This document shows positions 1-7,670 of a stretch of 64,000 nucleotides of DNA, in pieces. The DNA is from Candidatus Rokuibacteriota bacterium (lineage in GTDB: Bacteria; Methylomirabilota; Methylomirabilia; Rokubacteriales; CSP1-6), in the NCBI GenBank assembly GCA_003220495.1, contig QHSP01000031.1, positions 1 to 64,000 on the forward strand. Reading direction: 5' to 3'. Under the pieces are notes generated by a model. It saw only the letters and a program-made list of their open reading frames with translations. It searched no databases and was not told the origin of the DNA. The position numbers were made by a program, and so were the translations under genes. Numbering within the stretch: position 1 is the first letter of the stretch; the number at the start of each line of letters is the position of its first letter.

Positions 1-178
1 TGATCACGAACTGACGCCGCGGCGCCGGGTGCCAGTCGAGGAACTGGCCGGCGGGCCACTCGCGGAACGAGATCTGGCTCGCGGCGAGCCCCTTCAGCCA
101 GTCCGGCTTCGCCTTGAGCTCGATCTTCTCGATGTGCGCCTGCTGATCCACGCCCGCGTACATACGAAATGTCCCCAT
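1..178 (-). CDS. Cupin-domain protein, 3' end outside window
   Basis: Only the first 59 codons are present; the gene runs off the left edge. The ATG at 178 is preceded on the minus strand by a good GGAGGG ribosome site. The visible protein starts MGTFRMYAGVDQQAHIEKIE and later reads FREWPAGQFLDWHPAPRRQFVI. The pattern of a short N-terminal strand followed by D-W-H-x-A-P-R-R-Q is what I know from small single-domain cupins that bind a metal through His residues of the barrel. The substrate is unknown. It is divergent from the hydrolase at 228, with about 50 bases between them for both promoters. Confidence 0.6.
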   Translation of the reverse strand, partial: MGTFRMYAGVDQQAHIEKIELKAKPDWLKGLAASQISFREWPAGQFLDWHPAPRRQFVI

Positions 179-227
179 CGCACCCTCCGTGTTGATTATC
201 GGGGGATGCTAGCATAGAAGACGACCC

Positions 228-1109
228 ATGACCGGCCGCATGCCGGGACCGACGTCCCACACGTTCTTCTCGCAACGCCTGCGCCTGCACTACGTCGACT
301 GGGGTAGCCCCACGAAGACCCCGCTCGTGATGCTGCACGGCGGCCGCGACCACTGCCGCAACTGGGACTGGGCGGCCGAGGCCCTCCGGGACGACTGGCA
401 TATCCTCGCGCCCGACCTGCGGGGACACGGCGACAGCGCGTGGTCCACCGACGGCAGCTACGCCATCGCCGGCTATATCTACGACCTGGCTCAGCTCGTC
501 TATCAGCAGCGCCTGGCCCCGGTGACGATCATCGCCCACTCGCTCGGCGGCCAGATCGCGCTGCGCTATGCCGGCCTCTATCCCGACACCGTCGCTCGGC
601 TCGTGGCCATCGAGGGCCTCGGTCCTTCGCCCGCGCAGCTCGCCAAGTTCAAGACGAAGACGATCGTCGAGCGCATGGACGAGTGGATCGACGAGCAGCG
701 CAGCCTCGCCGGCCGCCTGCCGCGCCGCTACAGCTCGATCGAGGACGCCTTCCGTCGCATGCAGGAGGAAAACCCGCACCTCACCGCCGAGCAGGCTCGG
801 CACTTGACCGTGCACGGCGCGAACCAGAACGAGGACGGGACGTACAGCTGGAAGTTCGACAACTACGTTCGCGCGTGGCCGCCCTACGACATGCCGGGCC
901 GCGACATCCAGCTGCTCTGGTCACGGATCACGTGCCCCACCCTGCTGCTCTACGGCAAGGAGAGCCGCGCCGGCAATCCCGCCGCGGACGGGCGGGTCGC
1001 GCACTTCCATCACGCGGAGGTGGTCGGAGTGGACGGGGCCGGCCATTGGCTCCACCACGATCGGCTCGCTGAGTTCTTGCGCATCGTACGGACCTTCCTG
1101 AGCCGCTAG
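228..1109 (+). CDS. Alpha/beta hydrolase
   Basis: This 293-residue cytoplasmic alpha/beta hydrolase has no signal peptide. The HG oxyanion motif is at MLHGGRD (about residues 35-41), APDLRGHGDS follows near 61-70, and the nucleophile elbow is AHSLGG with Ser105. The catalytic His is probably in GAGHWLHHD near the C terminus. The fold and Ser-His pair are seen directly. The substrate (ester, lactone, C-C bond or epoxide) cannot be told from sequence. It stands alone between the divergent cupin gene and the DoxX gene. Confidence 0.85.
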   Translation: MTGRMPGPTSHTFFSQRLRLHYVDWGSPTKTPLVMLHGGRDHCRNWDWAAEALRDDWHILAPDLRGHGDSAWSTDGSYAIAGYIYDLAQLVYQQRLAPVTIIAHSLGGQIALRYAGLYPDTVARLVAIEGLGPSPAQLAKFKTKTIVERMDEWIDEQRSLAGRLPRRYSSIEDAFRRMQEENPHLTAEQARHLTVHGANQNEDGTYSWKFDNYVRAWPPYDMPGRDIQLLWSRITCPTLLLYGKESRAGNPAADGRVAHFHHAEVVGVDGAGHWLHHDRLAEFLRIVRTFLSR

Positions 1110-1338
1110 GGTCGGCGGGCTCTCTTCCTGATCGTGCCCGCCGCCGTCCTCGCGATCGTGGCTTACCGGCTCTGGCGGCGCCGGACGCGCTCAGTGGCCC
1201 CGCCGAGCCGGAGCGAAACAGAATCTTGCGGTGAGGGCCCCCATCCAGGCATCCTCCCTGCAGTGAAGCGACGGGTCTCCGGCGGCGCCAGCACCGAGGT
1301 CTCGGGCCTGACGGGCTCGAGAGAAAGGGAGGTCGTCC

Positions 1339-1779
1339 GTGCCACAACGGCTCGAGGGGTTGGAGCGGTTGGCCGTCCTGATCCTGAGGCTGTTCCTGGG
1401 CTTCACCTTCATGATGCACGGATCGCAGAAGCTCCTGGGCGCATTCGGCGGTGGCGGTCTCGCCGGGGTCGCGGGCATGCTCTCGAAGCTCGGAGTCGAG
1501 CCTGCCCAGATCTGGGCGTGGGTGCTCTCGATCACCGAGTTCGTCGGCGGCGTCTGTGTGTTCCTCGGCTTCCTGGCCCGGTTCTGGGCGGCCGGCCTCG
1601 TCATCGACATGGCGGTCGCGATCTTCAAGGTGCACATACACAACGGGTTCTTCGCGGGGAAGAACGGCTTCGAGCTGCCACTCGCCCTCGGCGTGATGGC
1701 GCTGGTGATCGTGCTGACCGGGCCCGGATCGCTCTCGGTGGATCGGGCGACCGGCATCGAAAAGGGCGGCGCAGGCTAG
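1339..1779 (+). CDS. DoxX-family membrane protein
   Basis: This 146-residue inner-membrane protein starts at GTG 1339, eight bases after an AAGGGAGG ribosome site. Four hydrophobic segments are visible (about residues 9-27, 50-67, 70-88 and 112-128). The conserved MHGSQKLLG stretch after the first segment and KVHIHNGFFAGKNG before the last are the usual DoxX signature. DoxX proteins are small quinone- or redox-associated membrane proteins of poorly defined role, originally noted near dibenzothiophene oxidation genes. It lies 28 bases before the double-VOC gene and probably heads that operon (1339-5169). A link to oxidative catabolism is inference from context. Confidence 0.85.
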   Translation: MPQRLEGLERLAVLILRLFLGFTFMMHGSQKLLGAFGGGGLAGVAGMLSKLGVEPAQIWAWVLSITEFVGGVCVFLGFLARFWAAGLVIDMAVAIFKVHIHNGFFAGKNGFELPLALGVMALVIVLTGPGSLSVDRATGIEKGGAG

Positions 1780-1807
1780 CGGGATAACAAGGCAGGAGGA
1801 ACGGACC

Positions 1808-3028
1808 ATGGCATCCAACGGCAATGGCTTCAACGTCGGCGGCGTGCTGCTGCAGCGGCCTTTCAAGATCCGGCGGCTCGGCCACTTCGGCTTCAACGCG
1901 GTCAGGATGAACGAGTCGCGCGACTTCTACGGCGACCTCCTCGGCTTCAAGCACTCGGACATCCTGGATTTCGGCAAGATGCCGTGGGCGCCCAAGCGCG
2001 ACGACCTCGGCGACACCCGCGGCTACTTCATGCGCTACGGGACGGACCACCACGCCTTCGTGCTCTTCAACAAGCGGGTGCTCGACCACCGGCCCGATCG
2101 GAAATTCGCGCCGGAGGTGACGATCAACCAGATCACCTGGCAGTGCGGCAGCCTGAAAGAGATCATGGACGCCCACGCGTACTTCCAGGACCAGGGCGTC
2201 CCCATCCAGCGCGTGGGCCGCGACATGCCCGGGAGCAACTGGCACGTGTATGTCTATGACCCTGACGGCCACACGATCGAGCTCTACTACGGCATCGAGC
2301 AGATCGGCTGGAATCAGCTGAGCAAGCCGACCGAGATGTACTACCGCGGCTTCCGCGAGAAGCCGTCGCTGCCCCAGGTCTCCGAGATCACCGAGGTGGC
2401 CGAGGCGCTCGACAAGGGGATCGACGTCTTCGCGGGCAATCGCACGCGCGAGGCGCTGAGCGAGACGTACGACGTGGAAGGCGTGCTGCTGCCGCGGCCG
2501 TTCAAGATCACCAAGATCGGTCCGGTGGGCTTGTTCGTCACCGACGTCCCGCGGGCCGAGGCCTTCTACACCGACCACCTCGGCTTCGTGAAGAGTGAGG
2601 AGACCACCTATCGCGGCGCGCGGTGCGTCTTCCTGCGCGCGGGGGCCGAGCACCACAGCGTCGGGCTCTTCCCGCGCGAGCTCCGCCGCACGCTCGGACT
2701 CTCCGAGCACACGACGTGCATGTCGTTTGGCGTCGAGGTCGGCAGCTACACCCAGCTGCGCGGAGCCGTGACGTTCTTGAAGTCTCGCGGCGTGAAGTTC
2801 GTCGACTCGATCCCGCCCGAGCTGTATCCCGGCATCGACTATTCGGCGTTCGCGCTGGATCCGGACGGGCACTGCGTCCAGCTCTACTACTATATGGAAC
2901 AGGTCGGCTGGGACGGCGCCGTACGGCCCGCCGCCCAGCGCCGCGCCGTGAACGGCGCGTGGCCGGAGACGCTCGAGCCGCTCTCGGACACCTACATCGA
3001 CCAGGTCTTCCAGGGCCCCCTCGGGTAG
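1808..3028 (+). CDS. Double VOC-domain protein, extradiol-dioxygenase-like
   Basis: The 406-residue protein holds two tandem glyoxalase/dioxygenase (VOC) modules, residues about 21-170 and 231-370. Each is introduced by the near-identical GVLLQRPFKI / GVLLPRPFKI, so the gene arose by duplication of a unit larger than the VOC fold. Module 1 keeps a plausible metal set: His26 (GHFGF), His81 or His82 (DHHAF) and Glu158 (HTIELYYG). In module 2 the matching positions are Pro239, His282/283 and Gln358, so its site looks lost. Two-module extradiol dioxygenases such as BphC cleave catechols with Fe(II). Whether this one does is inference. A GGAGGA ribosome site precedes ATG 1808. The gene is followed closely by two flavin oxidoreductases. 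Confidence 0.8.
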   Translation: MASNGNGFNVGGVLLQRPFKIRRLGHFGFNAVRMNESRDFYGDLLGFKHSDILDFGKMPWAPKRDDLGDTRGYFMRYGTDHHAFVLFNKRVLDHRPDRKFAPEVTINQITWQCGSLKEIMDAHAYFQDQGVPIQRVGRDMPGSNWHVYVYDPDGHTIELYYGIEQIGWNQLSKPTEMYYRGFREKPSLPQVSEITEVAEALDKGIDVFAGNRTREALSETYDVEGVLLPRPFKITKIGPVGLFVTDVPRAEAFYTDHLGFVKSEETTYRGARCVFLRAGAEHHSVGLFPRELRRTLGLSEHTTCMSFGVEVGSYTQLRGAVTFLKSRGVKFVDSIPPELYPGIDYSAFALDPDGHCVQLYYYMEQVGWDGAVRPAAQRRAVNGAWPETLEPLSDTYIDQVFQGPLG

Positions 3029-3037
3029 GACCGCGAC

Positions 3038-4117
3038 GTGAAGTTCGGCTACTTCACGCTCACCGACAATCCGCCGGCGTACGGCGCGAATCGGCGCGAT
3101 CCGAATCGATTCCTCCTCGACGTGGTCGAGGAGTGCGTCGAGGCCGAGGCGATGGGGTATCACAGTGCCTGGGTCCCGGAGCACCACTTCGGGCGTTTCG
3201 GCGTGCTTCCCTCGCCGACGATGTTCCTGGCGCACATCGCCAACCGCACGCGGACGCTCAAGCTCGGCCCGGCCACGGTCGTGCTCCCGATCAATCACCC
3301 GCTCCGGATGGTCGAGGAGTTCAACCTGCTGGACCTGCTGAGCAATGGCCGAGCCGTGTTCTCCGCCGGGCGTGGCTACGATCAGGGCGAGTACACGCCG
3401 TTCGGCGCCTCGTTCGCCGACAGCCGCGCCGTGTTCGACGAGCAAATGGAGTACATGATGGCGGCGTGGCGGCAGTCGCCGTTCGAGTTCCACGGCCGCT
3501 ACTACTCGACGCCGGAGCCGCTCACCGTGGTTCCGCGTCCGGTGCAGCACCCTCATCCCGAGGTCTACGTGGCGTGCTTCTCCAAGCCATCGATCGAGCT
3601 GGCGGCGCGGCTGCGCGTCAATACGATCTTCGCCCCGTTCGCCGCGGCGATGCTGTTCGGCTCGGTCCAGGAGGCGGCGCGCGAGAGCAAGCGCATGGCG
3701 AGCGAGGCCGGCCACCCCGATCCGAAGGTGATGTGCAGCTACTTCGTATCGGTCTCCCACAGTCGCGACGAGACCGATCGCGCCCGGGTCCGTCTGCTGC
3801 ACTATCTGCACAGCATCCTGCCGGTGTTCCCGAGCGATCGCCGCACCGCGCCGCCGCACATCGCATACTTCGTCGATATCGTCGAGCGCCTCCGGGCGAT
3901 GAAGCCGGATCAGGTGAGCGACCGGAGCATCGTCACCGGCGACGTCGAGCACTGCATCGAGGTGCTGAAGCGGTGCGAGGAGGGCGGTCTCTCCGAGGTG
4001 ATCCTGTACTTCAACTTCGGCGAGCTCGGCCACCTCGACACGCTCAAGGCGATGGAGCGGTTCGCCCGTGAGGTCATGCCGCACTTCGCCGAGCGCTCGG
4101 TCGCCGCCGGCCGATGA
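3038..4117 (+). CDS. LLM-class flavin-dependent oxidoreductase
   Basis: The 359 residues show the luciferase-like TIM barrel: MKFGYFTLTDN at the N terminus, VPEHHFGRFGVLPSPTMFLAHIANRTRTLKLG around residues 47-80, and the NHPLRMVEEFNLLDLLSNGR block that binds FMN phosphate and lines the active site. The family uses reduced FMN or F420 for monooxygenation or hydride transfer. It starts 9 bases after the double-VOC gene and overlaps the next LLM gene by 4 bases (ATGA), so the three are probably one operon. The two adjacent LLM proteins are clearly paralogous and could form a heterodimer like LuxAB. That pairing is inference. Confidence 0.88.
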   Translation: MKFGYFTLTDNPPAYGANRRDPNRFLLDVVEECVEAEAMGYHSAWVPEHHFGRFGVLPSPTMFLAHIANRTRTLKLGPATVVLPINHPLRMVEEFNLLDLLSNGRAVFSAGRGYDQGEYTPFGASFADSRAVFDEQMEYMMAAWRQSPFEFHGRYYSTPEPLTVVPRPVQHPHPEVYVACFSKPSIELAARLRVNTIFAPFAAAMLFGSVQEAARESKRMASEAGHPDPKVMCSYFVSVSHSRDETDRARVRLLHYLHSILPVFPSDRRTAPPHIAYFVDIVERLRAMKPDQVSDRSIVTGDVEHCIEVLKRCEEGGLSEVILYFNFGELGHLDTLKAMERFAREVMPHFAERSVAAGR

Positions 4118-5169
4118 AGTTCGGCCTCAACTTTTTTCCGTCGTTTCGCGCGAGCGACTCTTCGACGGCGGAGTACTTCGCCCAGTGTCTGCGTCTGGCC
4201 GAGCGCGCGGACCAGCTGGGCTTTCACTCGGTCAAGACGGTCGAGCACTATTTCTACGACTATGGCGGGCACTCGCCGAACCCGGTCGTGTTCCTCGCGG
4301 CCGTCGCGGCGCGAACCCAGCGGATCCGACCTATCACCGGCGCGGTCATCCCGGCGTTCAACCATCCGATCAAGCTGGCCGCGGAGCTGGCCGCGCTCGA
4401 CAACCTCAGCAACGGCCGGCTCGACGTCGGCTTTGGACGCGCGTTCATCCCGAAGGAGTTCGAGGTGTTCGGCGTGAGCATGGACGAGAGCCGCGCCCGC
4501 TTCGAAGAGGGCATCGACATCGTCACGCGGCTCTGGACCGAGGACCGCGTATCCTACGACGGCAAATTCCATCGATTTCGCGACGTCCACCTGAAGCCAC
4601 GGCCGGTCCAGAAGCCTCACCCGCCGATCTGGGTCGCCTCCGTCGCCTCGGTCGAGTCGTTCGTCTGGGCCGGACGGCGCGGCTACAACGTGATGGTCGT
4701 ACCCTACGCCGGCAGCGTCGAGAAGGTCCGCGACATGGTCCGCGCGTACCGACAGGCCTGGCGGGAGGCCGGTCACCCGCCCGGCGCGGAGCAAGTCCAG
4801 GGCTCGCTGCACTGCTACGTGGCCGCGACCCACCGTGAGGCGATCGAGGGCGCGCGGCCGCGCGTCGAGCGCTACATCGAGGTCTTCGCCGAGGCGATGC
4901 GTTCGTGGGCGACGGCGCGGTCCGGCCAGTACGCCGACTACGGCAAGCTGGTCGAGTCGATCGGCCGGACGACGCTGGACTCGATGCTGGCGGACCATCA
5001 GGCGCTGATCGGAACGCCCGATGAGGTGATCGAGCAGCTCCAGTATCACATCGACGTCTTCGGCGAGTTCGAGCCGTCGATGCAGATCAACTTCGGTGGG
5101 ATCGGCGACCGCGAGGCCTTCCGGACGCTCGAGCTCTTCGCCGGCCACGTCATGCCGAAGCTCGCCTGA
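4114..5169 (+). CDS. LLM-class flavin-dependent oxidoreductase
   Basis: This second luciferase-like protein has 351 residues and its ATG overlaps the stop of the preceding gene. It has the same hallmarks: MKFGLNFFPSFR start, TVEHYFYDYGG, AAVAARTQRIRPITGAVIPA, and FNHPIKLAAELAALDNLSNGRLDVGFGRA. FMN or F420 as cofactor is family knowledge. Its operon with DoxX, the double-VOC protein and its paralogue suggests consecutive oxygenation of one substrate. The protein has no signal peptide and is presumably cytoplasmic. Confidence 0.88.
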   Translation: MKFGLNFFPSFRASDSSTAEYFAQCLRLAERADQLGFHSVKTVEHYFYDYGGHSPNPVVFLAAVAARTQRIRPITGAVIPAFNHPIKLAAELAALDNLSNGRLDVGFGRAFIPKEFEVFGVSMDESRARFEEGIDIVTRLWTEDRVSYDGKFHRFRDVHLKPRPVQKPHPPIWVASVASVESFVWAGRRGYNVMVVPYAGSVEKVRDMVRAYRQAWREAGHPPGAEQVQGSLHCYVAATHREAIEGARPRVERYIEVFAEAMRSWATARSGQYADYGKLVESIGRTTLDSMLADHQALIGTPDEVIEQLQYHIDVFGEFEPSMQINFGGIGDREAFRTLELFAGHVMPKLA

Positions 5170-5218
5170 TCGGGGGAACAGCCGCGCCGACTCGGTGGTT
5201 ATTGTGTTTGGAGGCTCC

Positions 5219-5941
5219 ATGCAGGCGCTGCGGATCTTTCGACACGTCCAAGACACCCTCGCGAGATATGGCGCGAGCGCCGCCCTCCACGACATCGGAT
5301 GTCATGCGGTCAACGTCATCGCCGAGTTCCAGATCTTGAGGGGTATGACCGCTCGGCTGCGCGACATCAACGATCCCAGCCTCTTCGACGCGCCGGGCTT
5401 CCACGGGCGGTTCGTCTCCTCGGGCGAGCTCGCGGAGAGGTACGAGGGCGCTCACGAGCTGTCCTCGGCCTTCCTGCTCGAGGCGAGCCTCCGCGGCGAT
5501 CGTTGCTACGCCCTCTTCGAGGGCGATGCGCTGGCATCCTATGGCTGGTACTCCAACCTGCCGAGTCCGATCGACGAGCACTTCGTGCTCCACTTCGCTC
5601 GGGTCTATACCTACATGTACAAGGGGTACACCCTGCCGGCCTACCGCGGGATGCGCCTGCACGCGGTCGGCATGTGCCGGGCGCTGCGAGAATTCACCGC
5701 CGAGGGGAAGGCGGGGTTGATCTCGTACGTGCAATCGAACAACTTCGCGTCATTGCGTTCGGTGGCGCGCATGGGGTACCGGATCTTCGGCGAGGTCTAC
5801 CTCCTCCGGGTGGGGGGCCGCCGCCTCACCTACGCGACGAAGAGCTGCCGCGACTACGACTTCCGGGTGGAACCGACGGCCCGGCCGCGCCGCGGAGACC
5901 GATCATTGCCCAGGGTCTCGGGCTCCCGGGAATCGCCCTGA
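5219..5941 (+). CDS. GNAT-like N-acyltransferase domain protein
   Basis: ATG 5219 is chosen because GGAGG lies directly upstream, giving 240 residues. The middle and C-terminal part reads like a GNAT fold: CYALFEGDALASYGWYSNLPS (beta hairpin with substrate contact), then LPAYRGMRLHAVGMCRALREF in the place of the CoA-binding R/Q-x-x-G-x-G/A loop, then YVQSNNFASLRSVARMGYRIFGEVYLLR, the typical end with a strand after an N-x-x-S helix. The first 90 residues are not recognisable. The substrate is unknown. Its last 88 bases overlap the 3' end of the MaoC gene on the other strand. Confidence 0.65.
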   Translation: MQALRIFRHVQDTLARYGASAALHDIGCHAVNVIAEFQILRGMTARLRDINDPSLFDAPGFHGRFVSSGELAERYEGAHELSSAFLLEASLRGDRCYALFEGDALASYGWYSNLPSPIDEHFVLHFARVYTYMYKGYTLPAYRGMRLHAVGMCRALREFTAEGKAGLISYVQSNNFASLRSVARMGYRIFGEVYLLRVGGRRLTYATKSCRDYDFRVEPTARPRRGDRSLPRVSGSRESP

Positions 5942-6459
5942 GCGGCGCGCCCTTTCCTTGAGTCGCGGACCTCGGGAAAGAGATCGCGCGTCGGCGCGTG
6001 GGCTTTCTTCCACACGAGCACGCTCCGCACGTAGTCGATGACGACCTTGCCCTCCTGCTGGATCCCGCGGGTGCGGACCTTGACGACGCCTCGCCGCGGG
6101 TTCGACCGCGACTCGCGCTTCTCGAGCACGCTCGACTCGGAATAGAGCGTGTCGCCGGCGAAGAGCGGATGGGGCAGCTTCACCTCGTCCCAACCGAGCG
6201 CCACGCCGTTCTCGCTGACGTCGGCCACGCCCATACCCGTCACGATCGCCAGGGTGAGCGTGCTGTTGATGAGGCACTGACCGAACTCGGTTCGCCGGGC
6301 GAAGTCGTTGTTGAAGTGGATCTGGTTGGTGTTGCTGGTGAGCAGGGTGAACCAGATATTATCGGCCTCGGTCACCGTCCGGCCGAGGCGGCAGCGGTAG
6401 ACGTCGCCGACGTTGAAGTCCTCGAAGTAGCGCCCTTCCCATCCGGGGACGACTGTCAT
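5854..6459 (-). CDS. MaoC-family dehydratase (hot-dog fold)
   Basis: The protein has 201 residues, with ATG 6459 after GCGGAGGAAA. FEDFNVGDVYRCRLGRTVTEAD and NIWFTLLTSNTNQIHFN place it in the MaoC branch related to mesaconyl- or itaconyl-CoA hydratases. The hydratase Asp-x4-His dyad is represented by Asn-x4-His (SNTNQIH), a variant I associate with this branch. DTLYSESSVLEKRESRSNPRRGVVKVRTRG is the usual second half. The catalytic domain ends near residue 155. The last 45 or so residues are a charged tail that extends over the neighbouring GNAT-like gene and may be an artefact of a lost stop. It follows the 2-hydroxyacid dehydrogenase gene by 12 bases, so the two are probably co-transcribed. 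Confidence 0.85.
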   Translation of the reverse strand: MTVVPGWEGRYFEDFNVGDVYRCRLGRTVTEADNIWFTLLTSNTNQIHFNNDFARRTEFGQCLINSTLTLAIVTGMGVADVSENGVALGWDEVKLPHPLFAGDTLYSESSVLEKRESRSNPRRGVVKVRTRGIQQEGKVVIDYVRSVLVWKKAHAPTRDLFPEVRDSRKGRAAQGDSREPETLGNDRSPRRGRAVGSTRKS

Positions 6460-6471
6460 GGGTTTCCTCCG

Positions 6472-7536
6472 CTACCAGACGCTCGTGCCGCCGAAGCGAC
6501 GCTCCCAGCGCGGAATGACTTCCTTGTTGTAGACGTTGTCGGGGACTTCACCGCGCAGCGCGGCCAGGACCGATTCGGTCGCCCACGCGATGCCGGGACC
6601 GAGCCCGCTGCCCACGTTGGCCGAGACCATGTGAGGCGAGAGCAGCACCTTCTCGCCGAGATTGCGCAGCTGGCTGTCGAGCGCCAGCGGCTCCTCCTCG
6701 AACACGTCGAGGGCGGCGCCGCCGATCTGTCCTCGCAGGAGCGCCTCGATGAGCGCCGGCTCCTGCACGCACGGGCCGCGCGAGGTGTTGATCAAGATCG
6801 CGTTCCTCTTCATGAGCGCGAGCTGCTCGGCGCCGATCATGTGGCGGGTCTCCCGGGTCAGCACCACGTGCAGGCTCACCACGTCCGACTCGCGGAGCAA
6901 GGCCGGCAGATCGACACGCGTCACGCCGTGCTCCGAGAACTTGTTCTCCGGCACGTACGGATCGGCGGCCAGGATGCGCATCTTCCAGGGCCTCAGCAAG
7001 GTCGCGATCCGGCTACCGATCCGGCCGAGACCGATCAGGCCGAGCGTGATGCCGGTGTAGCCGTCGGCGCGAGAGCCGAGGTAGGTCCCCTGCAGCTTCG
7101 GGTCCCGCCAGGTTCCGCCGTCCTTGAGATGCCGGTCGCGCTCCCGGACCTTCTTCAGCATCGTGAGCATCGCGGTGATCGTGCCCTCGGCGACGCCGCC
7201 CCAGTTCGACTCGGTCGGTCCGTGGCACACGAGGATCCCCATGTCGGTGGCGGCCTCGACGTCGACGTCGTCGACGCCGATCGTGTACTTCGCGACGACC
7301 CGCAGCTCGGGCGCGCTCTCCATGATCGTTCGGCTGATCGGCACGTTCCGGATCGAGGTCCCCATGAGCGCGTGGGCGCCCTGCGCCATGCGGACCAGCT
7401 CGGGCTCGCTATTCGCGTGCGGCGCATCCCAGGAGGCTTTTCCCAGGCGCAGCTCGCAGCCTTCCGCCTCGAGCCGCTTGTGGCTCTCGCGCGCTTCCTC
7501 GACGGGCGCGAAGATGAACACTGTCGGCGAGCTCAT
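6472..7536 (-). CDS. D-isomer-specific 2-hydroxyacid dehydrogenase
   Basis: The protein has 354 residues, with a GAGGAGGAA ribosome site before ATG 7536. The NAD(P) loop GLGRIG is at 169-174 followed by the acidic region ADPYVPE. Catalytic residues are seen as Arg253 (NTSRGP), Glu282 (DVFEEEP) and His302 (SPHMVSA). The family interconverts 2-oxoacids and D-2-hydroxyacids such as glyoxylate/glycolate, hydroxypyruvate/glycerate or phosphoglycerate. No ACT domain is present, so serine-regulated PGDH is unlikely. It heads a two-gene minus-strand unit with the MaoC hydratase. Confidence 0.9.
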   Translation of the reverse strand: MSSPTVFIFAPVEEARESHKRLEAEGCELRLGKASWDAPHANSEPELVRMAQGAHALMGTSIRNVPISRTIMESAPELRVVAKYTIGVDDVDVEAATDMGILVCHGPTESNWGGVAEGTITAMLTMLKKVRERDRHLKDGGTWRDPKLQGTYLGSRADGYTGITLGLIGLGRIGSRIATLLRPWKMRILAADPYVPENKFSEHGVTRVDLPALLRESDVVSLHVVLTRETRHMIGAEQLALMKRNAILINTSRGPCVQEPALIEALLRGQIGGAALDVFEEEPLALDSQLRNLGEKVLLSPHMVSANVGSGLGPGIAWATESVLAALRGEVPDNVYNKEVIPRWERRFGGTSVW

Positions 7537-7670
7537 CGCACGGTTCCTCCTCGTTCGGCCTGCTTGCCAATGCCCATCGTGTCGGCCAGAATCCCGGTGG
7601 AGTCGGCTCCGCGAACCGAGGGGCTGACCGCTTGTACCGGGTGCCGGACCGAGCTGTCAAGGAGGGAGCG

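Noticed and set aside
1110-1338. Small frame from GTG 1134 with one hydrophobic stretch followed by basic residues
   Set aside because: No ribosome site, no stop before it enters the DoxX gene in another frame, and no homologue that I recognise.
1625-4084. Minus-strand open frame of about 820 codons
   Set aside because: It is antisense to the double-VOC and LLM genes. The composition is typical of a shadow frame and no ribosome site precedes it.
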